NCBI RefSeq assembly: GCF_000090795.2
Contig: NW_003546242.1
Coordinates: 716,511-771,628 of the forward strand
Source of the DNA: Amphimedon queenslandica
Lineage: Eukaryota > Porifera > Demospongiae > Haplosclerida > Niphatidae
Reading direction: 5' to 3'
DNA: 55,118 nucleotides
Both the position numbers and the translations under genes were made by a program. The notes under the pieces were generated by a model. The model did not search any database. It was not told the origin of the DNA and saw only the letters and a list, made by a program, of their open reading frames with translations. Below, in pieces: positions 1 through 10,369 of the stretch. The first letter of the stretch is position 1. The number at the start of each line of letters is the position of its first letter.

Positions 1-11
1 CACCATTCCTT

Positions 12-620
12 TCAATTGCGTGACTGACATTGAAATTCAGCACAAATCAAGTGACCGAACTGTAACAATAATAACAACAAAAATAAATTATGAAAGAATA
101 CTCTAAGATACCTGTCTGTTACTCATCATCTTTCGGTCAATCATGCCACACGTACACCAACGTGTCAGTCCCAAAACCAAATCCTCAAAAGCAGATCCCT
201 GACACACAAACAATGGCTGCTCTTCATCCCCATCACCAGTGTATATACCTTATTCAATATCATCACTAATTTAAACATAATATAACTACCTGAGATATTC
301 AGCATAGCAGAAGAACTACTTGTGTCGTGTGACTGAACATCAGAGTCCTCCTTTTCGGGTAGATCAAGCAAGTCAGACAGCAGTTCCATGTTGTCAACAG
401 CCCGTCTCCTCTTAGTAGCTAAAGACCCCTTAAGTCGAACAAGCCTAGCTATAAAATGATCCTTCTCTTCCCTTTGACCAAAATTCAGCTCCATTTGGAA
501 ACAAAAACCCTCTCTTCTAGCGCGTTTCTTCATAAAACCAACACCATTTGGGACATTTTTAACACGTGTAAAAAATGGAAAACCACCATGCCCAGGGCAC
601 CGCCTGTTATACCTCACCTT
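12..620 (-). CDS. Uncharacterised small spliced gene, 3' three exons
   Basis: Three exons can be proposed on the minus strand: 620-290, 248-112 and 59-12. Each has GT-AG borders (acceptors AACAAG, AATAAG and TTACAG; donors CAG/GTAGTT and CAG/GTATCT). Joining them keeps one open frame with a stop at 12-14. The first exon is basic and aromatic-rich (begins RYNRRCPGHGGFPFF; also GFMKKRARREGF and FIARLVRLKGSL) and ends in an acidic/Ser-rich stretch. The second has an acidic start (TGDGDEEQ) and a Cys pair in RWCTCGM. I do not recognise the family. No signal peptide or membrane segment is evident. Upstream exons are not visible between 621 and 1,338, so the 5' end is unknown. It could also be a tail gene of another mobile element. 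It is the only multi-exon model here without an internal stop or frameshift. Confidence 0.45.
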
Positions 621-1338
621 CTTGTTTAAGAAGGAAAATAAAATTTAAATTAACTATCATTTATAAATGCATGTATACATTTAATAAAAGAAGAGATGTA
701 CCCTGAATAGTCTACCTCAAATTTCTAAAACTTGGCTCCAAAATCACTCCAATTTCATTACATTTTCTGATACATAATGATTTCCTTGTGCTATGTAGAA
801 ACTTTGATAATCCACCACAAAACCAGTTTGTTGATTTTGATTTAAAATTTATTGATCTACAGTGAAAGGAAAATAGATGATAATTAACTGAAATTGGTGT
901 ACCTTCTGTTAAATTAAAATGTTACTATACTTGTCTTTGATGTAAGTCTTGTTACGTATACAAAATAATGATCTACAACAACAAAAAAAAATTAAATAAT
1001 TTCATAATATTGGGAATACATCTGACCTTTCTCTTGCTAAACAAAATGACTTCTGTACTTGGTAGCAGCTATGCTAGGGGACAATTCAACATGCTGATTT
1101 TTTAATGTCATCATTATACTCACATTCATCAACACACGAATTCTCAAGTCAACCCTGCAATATTTGCTGATTGAGAAAGGGGACATTTTTTCTGTGATAT
1201 TATTAGTGGCACGTGTATTCCTTCTTTTAATGTATAATCATGTGCTGATGACTGGCACACATTTGATTTAATCCATTAGATCTGTTACGGTCTCAAAATG
1301 ATTTGGTGGATTATAGAGGTAGAGAGCTGGTGCATCAC
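621..1338. other. No gene seen; AT-rich spacer
   Basis: This AT-rich stretch lies between the left-edge gene and the OTU end of the first Helitron. The Helitron 3' end (hairpin plus CTRR) should lie here or further left, but I could not identify it. Confidence 0.4.
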
Positions 1339-1740
1339 TTAAATCCTGCTCATGCTGGCCAACCATTGAAAGTGGAACAATCCAGCTGTATTAATGTACT
1401 CCACAGGTTGACACTGACATCTTTGTTCATTGTTAATGCCACACCTGCACTCATCCTTGAAGTTGAAGATAGATGTTTTCAGTAAATGCGCTACAGCATA
1501 TACCTCAAAAGCTGAAGCCCAACTTCTGTCTCTAGCCATTCTGGACCTCTCAATGTAGAAGTTAATTGTTGCTAGGGTATCAGGAGCATTTCCATCATAC
1601 CATGTGCAATAGATGAACAAATGAGAATTTGCTCTTAAATATTCCACCACTATGTAACGAATTTCCTTATGTTGCTGTTGATTTCAAGTAATGATATGGG
1701 AAATTGATCTAAAGAAACAATTTCCATTACCTCTGATTGG
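1339..1740 (-). pseudogene. Helitron copy 1: C-terminal OTU cysteine-protease-like domain
   Basis: OTU domains are cysteine deubiquitinase folds with an Asp-Gly-Asn-Cys core and a late His. Here the Cys motif reads GNGNCFFRSIS near 1,700-1,735. It is followed by one TGA stop, then by the open stretch at 1,650-1,339 with RDRSWASAFEVYAVAHLLKT, the usual W-x-E-x2-A-x-A-HLL helix. A late FHFQW near the end may be the His region. OTU tails on Helitrons are known in animals, and their role in transposition is unsettled. The TGA (in ..HIIT*N..) and weak downstream frame make this copy non-functional. It reads on from the helicase segment through a TAA near 1,838. Confidence 0.75.
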
Positions 1741-1839
1741 AATACATATTTGAATGTTAGGACAACTGAGCTGTACATGAGGTCCTCTGTGTGTCAAACC
1801 ATTGTGAGCATAAAAGCGTAAACCTAATTTCTGACGAAT

Positions 1840-3836
1840 TTATTTTTGCCTATCAATTCCAACAGGATTGTATACCCAGTTGGACCAAGATTTGGTAGGG
1901 TCATAACGAATAGTGCTTGATGGCCGAGGTGCCGATTTAGCTTCATAAACTAAGCAATCATCATTACTGCCGGGGCAAGGTCTCTTAGCTACTGCTGGAG
2001 TCACAGAAGATGAACTTCTCTTCACAGTTACCTTGAACACTGCTTTTTGAGCAGAAAGATCTACAGACCCCTTATTACACGAAACAGACTGTGCTGTAGC
2101 AAATTTTTTGGCTACTACTGGGCATACAGATAGTGAAATCCTCTTCAGACAAACTTTACTATTGCTGGACATGGCTTTTCCAATATCAATGTCAATGGAA
2201 CCTTTAAGTTCACATTTTAGTGCCTTTGTTGCAGGAATTGCATACTGAGGTAGTTTTTCAATGCTCACACTGATGGAATTTGGATTAAAAATTACTAAAT
2301 GCACACTGGAAAGTGATCCGACATGTCACAATGCTACATATGCCATACCATCAGCAAAAATTTTATCAGCAAAAATTTTATCAGACAAATCGATGATAGC
2401 ACAGTCCAAAGAGAGTCCTTGATATTTATAGCAAAAGATAGTATTAAAGGGAAATGTGCTCTAAATATATGAATACATTTCATTACACTAAATTTACAAT
2501 TCACTTTCTTGACATCATAGGGTTCATTTCTGTTATCAAATTGTACTTTGACTCGTTTTGAAGTGATGGCCAATACAGTTCCTATGGCACCATTCACCAA
2601 GCCAGATGCTGTGTCAATATTACATCTCAACATAACTCTGGCTCCTACTGCAATTGTCAATTTACTCACAGGTCCAGCAGTATTGTTGTAGACTTTATCT
2701 AGTTTCTTTAGAGCTCGTTTCGCTCTTTCGGTCCACTCATTGAAACCAGATGTCACATCAATGACATCTACACATTTTATTGTGATTGTTGGGGACTTAA
2801 GTAAGCCTAACATCTCGTCATAAAATCCTTGCAATCTTTTATGGTGGAAAAAAGACAAACAGGCACCTTGTCCTGTCATTGAATTTCAATAAATTTTTTA
2901 GAGACAGGCCCTTGAAGCACCCGTTGTTGAAGAACATGGATTGTGTTATTGGTGGGAAATCCACACCTGACACTGTACAACATATTACAAAATTCGACAT
3001 CACTTTTTTGTCTCTCATTGATTGTGAGTTCGTCATAAACAATTACTTCTCTCCAGGTGTTGAAGGCATTAGTACTCTCAAGTTTATTGAGAATTGAATT
3101 TTGAGTCATGTTTTGGAAAACATGACCAGCATTAACAGGAGGCAACTGGAGTATGTCACTAACCAGCAGTACATTCTTACAACAAAAGTAGGCATCTGCC
3201 CCACTGAAAATCTCATCAAGTCGCAAATGCATGTAAATGAGGTTCAGATTTGATACCATTGAAAACTCATCAGTTATGATCAGCTTCAGATTACAAAGTG
3301 AGGTCTTTATCACTTTGTGTACCTCTGCAGACACAGCCCAATAATCAGCACCCCTACTGTTGTGTTCAACGGGTAATCAAAACAGTCTATGCATTGTGAC
3401 TCCACCTACATTGAAGGCTGCCAAACCAGAAGGAGCAGCAATAGCACACTTTATGTCCTCAGTTTTCCAGAGACTGTGCACAGGATCTTTAACAGCAGCT
3501 ATAAGAAATGACTTTCCTGATCCCCCAACACCACTAACAAATGTACTGATTCGTCTAGTATCATTGCACAAACTACTGCCAACATTCATGATGAATCTGA
3601 TGAAGTAGACGTTGCTTAATGTGGTTGAATACACGTCTCTGATCAGAATTTAGCATGGACTCTCTCTCTGCGAGACTCAGGCCAGAATTTTGATTAAGAT
3701 CAGCAACATCTTGCAGGGCAGACACTGCTTCACCGCAAACCATGAGGCCATCATCTTTCAGCTCTTCAGGCTGTACCTGTGCAGCATCTCTGGCCTCATT
3801 AATTTGTCTAACCTTGAACCTCACTTGCAGTTGCAT
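1840..3836 (-). pseudogene. Helitron copy 1: Pif1-type helicase domain and tail
   Basis: This segment should unwind the donor DNA during rolling-circle transposition (SF1B Pif1 family). Motifs read in order from high to low coordinates. The linker comes first (MQLQVRFKVRQINEARDAA), then Walker A GVGGSGKSFLI near 3,500-3,535. Motif Ia follows as SGLAAFNVGGVTMHRLF, Walker B as LIITDEFSMVS near 3,270, and motif III as LVSDILQLPPV. Then come ERQKSDVEF and the AVGARVMLR..GLVNGAIGT block near 2,580-2,660, followed by the motif VI region YVAL*HV near 2,310-2,330. The last has a TCA-to-TGA-type stop and a changed Arg, so the arginine-finger motif is lost. A 15-bp in-frame tandem duplication (2,354-2,383) repeats residues IFADK just before it. 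Frame changes near 3,340, 2,880 and 3,630 break the reading frame. The C-terminal tail at 2,304-1,840 is Ser/Lys-rich. Confidence 0.85.
2354..2383. repeat. 15-bp in-frame tandem duplication in helicase
   Basis: Two adjacent copies of GCAAAAATTTTATCA lie in the helicase segment just upstream of motif VI (minus strand), adding five residues. Confidence 0.85.
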
Positions 3837-4024
3837 TTTTCATGATGGGAGGTTGCATTTTCATTGTCAGCCAGCAGACAGTCAAATGCTTCTTCTGCTG
3901 TTTCATTGTCTTGCAGGAGATCAGCCTCATCTCTGAAGGGAACAAAAAGGACTATAATTGAGTAGCAATATTTCTCTCGTTCATCTTCCTTTTTTGGGTT
4001 ATAAATCCAATGATCAGGAAGGCG

Positions 4025-6004
4025 TCATTTTTGCAGTTCTCTGTAAGTCCTTTTTCCATTTTTGTCTTTGCTATAGTAGTCACAAGTGGCAACAAATTCA
4101 TAAAGACACAAATCCTCAAGCTCTACTGGTCTCTGAACATAAGAGGTATCATTAAGATTAACATGCAATAAATTATGATTTTTTGGATCTGCTGTAGCTA
4201 AATGCTGTAGTTGAGTATAATTCACAATGCTACATGTTCTGTTTTGAGGCTGGCACACGCTAATGCACACAACAGTGACTGATTTTTCAGCAAGATGATC
4301 TCCCACGAGAAGATCACTTGATTTGTAAAGCCCTGCCTCTCTAGAGCGTAGGGCTTTGATACCAAAGCTCCAAAGTCGACTGAAAATGTTTTGATTGTCA
4401 CTAACTTCCTGCCATACATCTTGCATGTGACTCTTTTCAGCTTTGGTAACGCATCCTGTAATGTAATTTGCTAGTACTAGGAATGCCTCACTCACAAATT
4501 GGACATCAATATTGGCTTTCCACAGGAGCAACAAGAGCGGATTATAGTCATTGACTCTAACTTCTGTTGCATCTCGTTTCAGGTTTTATATTTTCTGATG
4601 TGCTTTCAAATTTTTAGTAACATCCTAGAGTGTAGCTTTTGACCTTACAGGACGTGGATAACCAAACTTACATCTTGGAAAATATTAACCACCTGACTTG
4701 TACTTCCTTCTACAGTAAGCACTACACTGATGCAGCAGCTTTGATGTCACTAACTTATGCAATTTTGGGCAGGTGTCACTGTCAGGAATGTGACATGTGA
4801 TTCTCTCATCAATGAACTTGACAACATCTTCAGGCTTGTCTTTTCCCATAATAGGAGCATTCTGTATCCAAAGGAGCACATGATAATGAGGAGCACCAGG
4901 TTGCTGGTACTCCTTTGTCCAATAGAATTGCTCCACTTGGCCCAAAATCTGGCCCTTCCTAATTACAGTGAAAAGAACTCATGAAATCTAAGAGAGAATT
5001 GATGAGAATCAGAAATAGGATCTTCATTACATAGTCTTCCATTATCATGAGTCAGGAACATTATTAACTTTCCTGAGATATTCAATTATGTCCTGGCCTC
5101 ATATTCTGCGCAACTGAAAGTGCAAAAGAATGTGGGAGATCCATGTTGCCTGACCATTCAGTCAAGGTCGCCTTTCTTCTTAAACCAAAACTTCTTAGTT
5201 CCACGAACAGATTGAAGTGCAGTTGAGAGGTTAGCTTCCAACATCAAGTAATTACTGTTGAGTGTCTTCAGCATATCAGCAGCAGACATGCTATGTTTGG
5301 ATGTGGTCTTGAGGGTGTTGTAAATTCCACTTTTTAACTCCCTCAACTCCTTCTCCCACATTAAAAAAAAACATACTGGGACACTTCCTGTACCCTGAAT
5401 CTTTGTTGAGAAGGCGGGACTTTATGTACTCTGAATTGCTGATTTTGACATTACGGAAATGATGAGCACCAAATTCTCCTGTAGGAAAATGTGTCAGGAA
5501 ACACATAACATTAAGGTGCTCTTGACGATTGTTCAATGGACTTTCTATAACTTCATTCAATTTATAATGTAATATATCAGAACCACCACTATGCTTACTG
5601 TCCAGCTGCCTGATGGTGTACAACTGAAAGGAAGCAATATCCTCCTTGGTGGCTTCTTGGACTAAAGTGCCCGTAGTATTGTTAAAGACCTCTACAACCT
5701 TTTTAGCAGATTCATCAAGAGAGTCATCATCCACTGACTTGTACAGCGAGTTGATTTCCTTCAGTGTGGTAATGGCAGCCATGAGATAAGTGATGTCCAC
5801 AAGACTTTGCCAAATCACTTTATTCTTGGTAGGGACTCCATTGAGAAGTATATGCATATCAGAATCAGGTAAGTTGCAATCGTTCTGAATGTCTTTTACA
5901 GTTCTATCAGTCTTGAGAAAGGGCAAAGGAAGAAAAACAGTACCCTTACACACTTTCAGTGAATTGTACACTGGCACCTTGGCAGTGTAAGTAGCAAGCC
6001 TCAC
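4025..6004 (-). pseudogene. Helitron copy 1: Rep (HUH/Y2) endonuclease domain
   Basis: This is the DNA nicking/joining domain of a Helitron. From 6,004 downward it has the pre-Rep segment (FPTGEFGAHHFRNVKIS, then YIKSRLLNKDSGYRKCP), then KELRELKSGIYNTLKTT and LSTALQSVRGTKKFWF at 5,361-5,158. Next is the HUH motif PHYHVLLW near 4,870-4,892, then the Cys pair SAYCRRKYKSGG. The Y2 block LANYITGCVTKAEKSHMQ lies near 4,450-4,475. Both HUH histidines are present. The second catalytic tyrosine, normally Y-x3-Y, is Cys here (TGC), so the Y2 pair is incomplete. Frames break near 5,360, 5,150, 4,680 and 4,550. The piece between 5,157 and 4,946 that should hold the early Rep motifs is disrupted. Confidence 0.85.
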
Positions 6005-6275
6005 AATCGTTTGATACGCTTTTGTACGTTAAATGAGTTGCATGCTAATGGCATCTAAATTTTACAGCTCTTTGGGAACTGGAACGCTTTGCAGTCCATT
6101 TAGGAAACAACCTGCTTGCATCTTTTTATCTTTAATTATCCTTTCTTACAAAAATCACAGATATAAAAGACGTCAGTGTCATAGGCTGGATTACTGGCTC
6201 TGATGTGTTGCCACAGATGTTGCAGTATAACATTATTGTTAACGGAAAAAGTGATTTGAGACATAGTCTTAAGTC

Positions 6276-7794
6276 TCAATAATCTCTTGCAACTGCAACA
6301 GGGAGTGTCAAAAAAATGAAAATTTCCTTTTCATAGTTACTAATCATTTTGGCACGCTCAGTATGAAGCTTAGCCTCAAGGTCAGGATCTCTCAAACCAG
6401 CAAAATCTGAGGAAGCATCACTTCCAAAACACTCATTGCTGTCCATTTTGAAAAGGCTGTCAAAATTATTTATGCCTGTAAGTTTTAGCTGTTGCTTAAA
6501 GTCACCTCCCTCTAGCTCACAATTAAAAGCTAATATAGACTCGTGACAATAAAGTACTCGATATACTTGACGTAACAATACTCTGAGAATAAAATAATGA
6601 ACTGATGCTGCTCCGAGAATTCTTAGCCTACTGCAACTTTCAAAATTATCACCAGAGCATGAAATGCTATGACTGATTTCTCAATTCATTGAATTGACCA
6701 TCATCATCATTATCATCATCATCATCATGGTCAAACTCAATTTTTTTGAATAACGCATGGCATTACAGCCATGATTAATTGTGTAGAAGTCCATCAGCAT
6801 ATTGATGGGTTTTTGAATGCAGCAAAACATTCAAAATGACATTTATTGCGTGTTCACTTAATTTTTTGCAATTATCAGTGCATTTCCATTGTTTAGATGT
6901 AGCACCACTTTTTAACTAATAAAATTCAGCATAATGGCATTGACCATTATTGTCAACAGGAATAGCTTTGTGTGATATTTCATCACACTCACTACTATCA
7001 TCTGTTTCTGTAATGAAATCAACAATGCAACCACTTTTTGATGCAAGGGCTGCTTTGTCATTTCTTTTTGCTTGAGCAATAATTCGAGCAGCTGCATGAG
7101 AGTTTCTACCACTCTGAAATCTCTTGTACTTGTATGCTGTCTTATAAAAGTATGGTTCACCACTGGCAACATAGAAATTATCGCCTAAGTCAGCAAGGCT
7201 TTTTAAATCTAAATTTTTGACTTTATTACTAGCTCTAAAAAATTAGACACTCGCTGTTTTCACTGTTGTAATGTATTATTTTAACAGCCTTGAAGCAGCA
7301 TATCCACATGCAGTGCTAAATAAACTCACTGAAGAGAAGCTTTGAGCAAAAGAGTGACGTTTTTTAAAATGGTATGCTACTTCATTGTCCACAAGCTGCA
7401 ATTCTTGCTTTAGCGTTCTCATATATTGATACACATGCACTTGCTTAGGTATTCTCAAAATGTATCTTGCCTTTCTTGCTTCCCTTAATTTTTAAAGATT
7501 TCACGTATAATAGCGATTGTTCTTTTTTGCCATTGAATTGAGGACATGCCTTGCTTTGGCAATGATCTTTGAAGATACTGGCTTATTGGCAGGATTCTTC
7601 CTGTAGTGAGCTCTTTCTCTACTTTGTTGGATTGATGAATTTTTAAGGTGACTTTCACTAACTTGCTCTTTCTTTCTTTGTGTATCTTTCTTAAAACTAT
7701 TTTTCACCTGAGCTTTTTTCTTTCACAGATCAGCACTATACTTTTCCTTGTCTTTTGCTATCTTTATTGCATCATACCATGCCTTCTCTTCCAG
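6276..7794 (-). pseudogene. Helitron copy 1: N-terminal region, proximal segment
   Basis: This basic N-terminal region continues the repeat array across the CACTA insertion. Just left of the insertion the frame reads KAWYDAIKIAKDKEKYSAD, then a stop, then KKDTQRKKEQVSESHLKNSS and ERAHYRKNPANKPVSSKIIA at 7,707-7,501. Further segments are KQVHVYQYMRTLKQELQLVD (7,458-7,276), an open stretch at 7,172-6,912 and one at 6,578-6,276. The function of this part in Helitrons is not known, though DNA or nucleic-acid binding is plausible from the charge. An ATC/GAT microsatellite at about 6,700-6,729 encodes an Asp run. Stops and shifts are frequent. Confidence 0.65.
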
Positions 7795-7796
7795 TA

Positions 7797-7910
7797 CACT
7801 GTAAAAAAGTCTACACATCACACAAAAGTGTACTACTCTTGTCCTAATAGAGACACTTCATTAGGTGCATCATGAACACCAAAGCATAGTACACCAAATT
7901 CAGTGTCTCA
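7797..7910. repeat. CACTA-like left terminus and subterminal repeats
   Basis: Starts CACTGTAAAAA, the reverse complement of the right end. Copies of AAGTGTAC, AGTACAC and AGTGTC occur within the next 110 bp and are likely transposase-binding sites. Confidence 0.7.
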
Positions 7911-8019
7911 CATATACCGCTTTGAGTGTGTTCAGCTATCAGTTGAGTAAAGAACTTCTTGAAAGAAAATCAATAAGTATAAGCAGTTGTTAATAACAAA
8001 AGTAGTTAATAGTTACAAC

Positions 8020-10259
8020 GAAATATTGTTCAGTGCTGCCAAAGGCCCATTACAAGAAACTGAGAAAAAATTAGCTTCAAAGAAAGCAAAAACATTGTGG
8101 CAAACCTTCAATATAGCAAATGTTGAACACAAAGTAAGCTGCAACAATGTACAGTGGTATAGTTTCAAGAGAAATTTCCCCATCAAGTGACAATCAACTA
8201 CAAGAAAGGCCTGCTCAGGAGAGTTTGTTTCCTGTCACAATAACATGAGGCTGTGGCTACCTTTTTTCAGATATAGTTAGCAAGTTAGTAGCTCCCTATA
8301 TTGAAGTAAAAGTAGTTAATAATGCATTTATTAAATGAGATATCTTACATTTGTCAGGCATATTAGCTTATCACAGTCTGGCTTTGTCCTATCTGGCAGC
8401 AAATAAACTATAGCAATTATCACCATGAGTGAATTGTTACCTATAATAGAAGCCAGTATTATATTACACATGCATGCATTAAGCAAACAATATAATATGT
8501 ACATTACTTACAAATATCAGTGTCAACCTCCTCAAGTTTTTCCCTCAATTTCTTATGATGTGCTGCTTCGAGTGTAGCCTGCTTTAGTATTTTCATTTAA
8601 ATGTCAGTCCATTTTGTCTCTCGTTTCACATTCCATTCTTTATCATCAGCTATTCTGCTCATCTCCAACATCAGCTGCATATACAAAACAGAATAGTAAT
8701 TCATATAGCATCTGTCATGTATACCTGTTGCACATCATTTAAAAATGGATACTTCTCAAATAAAGTTTGAACACTACGAGGGTTCTCTGTAATATCCTGT
8801 TGCCTCATTGAAAATGTAGATGCCATTAATTCATTCATGACTTGTGGATTATGATTGTCTTCTTGTGCTCTGACTGTAAATCTTTTATGTAAAAAGGAGA
8901 CCTCATCTTTACCTATAAACATAAGCAATATCATGAATTGTGTATAATAGTTTAAAAGTAACCTAATGGAACAACAGCTTTTACTGTGTTAGCCCACTTC
9001 ATCCTACTACCTGGGAGTTTCTACACTTCAGAAGGAGGGCTTGGTGATGCGCTTTTCCTTTTCTTCTCTCTATCTCTTCCAAACTCCTTATAGGAATAGC
9101 TTAGAGATGTTATAATAGCTCCCTGTGAATATGCATAACAATAAGCAAGTGTATGTAGAAAAGTCTTATATAAAATACAAGTTTTATTGTTATTAATTAT
9201 TTATTATCATTATTGTTATTACAGTATAGCAGAAAATTTGGGAGGAACTTAAGTTTGATAGATTGCTAAATTTTAGTAATTGGCAAATTTTAATTTGACA
9301 AATGGCTATCAAAAAGCTGAATTTGCCAAATTTAACTCCTTCCAAAATTTCCCATTATGTGGTATTTATGAAAGTTTTTAATTATTTTACCATTACACTA
9401 GCAACCAAATTTTATAGACTAAAAGACAATAAGCTTGGTTTACTACAAATCAAAATTCAACTGATAAAACTTACAGTCAGAGAACCAGTAGGTGACTTCA
9501 TGAATGGATACTTTTGAATCATAGTGTGAGCAATGTTGAAGTAATCCTCGTATGTTGGATATCTTCTGTAGCTAAGCATAGAAGATGCTACACTTGATAA
9601 AAAAGCTTGCCTTGTAACATGACATAATCTGCCCTGTTTTAGTGCTGATTCCACATTTGATGAATAATGAGAAGGCAAGGGGTATGGACTGAGAAGGGGT
9701 ATGGCATCATCTACATCTTTAACAACTTTGTTTCTTTGGTTAAGCAGTATCAAAATCAGAAATGTCTTCAGGATCAATAAAAGTCGAAGAACTAGCTGCC
9801 TCATCATCACTAATAATAGGCAAACGACTCTACGAGGCAACCTGTGAGTATCAAAAGACAGGTTTGAAAGAACCAGATGGAGTACTAAATGAAAGATAGT
9901 GACGGGCTCCAAGTCCTGGCATTTGAACTGAACCACAATCACCATGAATAGGTGACTCTGCACTTTGACGGGCAGAGATTATCTGTGGTACCACGACAAC
10001 CTTCAGTTTGTCTTTGTTATGTAAAATAGTGCCTTTTTCAATCTCAACATAGTCTTCCCAATCAGGGTCAGACTTATGAAAAGAGATAGTAATCGATAAG
10101 TTCCCTTTATGAAAAGAGATAGTAATCGATAAGTTCCCTTTGGTATGAGAATTTCTCCTTGAACTCTTTCTCAAGGTATTCCAATTCTTTTCCATCACAA
10201 TCATCAGGTGTTTTAACAATCCTGTTCCTTTCAAGGTAAGACACCATAACAGCTTTCAT
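8020..10259 (-). pseudogene. SAMD3-like transposon partner gene (copy 1)
   Basis: A multi-exon gene reads leftward from ATG at 10,259. Exon 1 encodes MKAVMVSYLERNRIVKTPDD and, after a 33-bp tandem duplication that introduces a stop, DPDWEDYVEIEKGTILHNKD. Later exons include RLCHVTRQAFLSSVASSML with YPTYEDYFNIAHTMIQKYPF (about 9,700-9,480), then KWANTVKAVVPL (about 8,965-9,000). RSVQTLFEKYPFLNDVQQ follows at 8,720-8,780, KLREKLEEVDTD near 8,525, AIVYLLPDRTKPDCDKL near 8,350-8,410, and YIVAAYFVFNICYIEGLP near 8,110-8,160. The order matches a family often annotated in fish and cnidarians as SAMD3-like. Its SAM domain is not obvious in this copy but is in copy 2. Its biochemical role is unknown, and residing within the transposon suggests a helper role. 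A few stops and shifts make it a pseudogene. Confidence 0.7.
10076..10141. repeat. 33-bp tandem duplication
   Basis: Two perfect adjacent 33-bp copies (10,076-10,108 and 10,109-10,141) lie in exon 1 of the SAMD3-like gene. The unit carries an in-frame TGA or TAA in the working frame, so the duplication coincides with loss of the exon. Confidence 0.9.
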
Positions 10260-10369
10260 CTTGAACTGACCATGTGCTAGCTACAGCAAGGTGTGGCTAA
10301 GCTGTTAAAGGTGTGGTTAAGGTGTGGCTAAGCTAAAACTTAAATGTGTGGCACATAGAAAATTTGCAA
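10260..10369. promoter_or_regulatory. Divergent intergenic region with GTGTGGYTAAG repeats
   Basis: The 110 bp between the two start codons contain three near-tandem copies of GGTGTGGCTAAGCT/GGTGTGGTTAAG (about 10,290-10,336). As the only spacer between two head-to-head genes of one transposon, it is the probable shared promoter. The repeats may be factor- or transposase-binding sites. No clear TATA box is seen. Confidence 0.4.
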
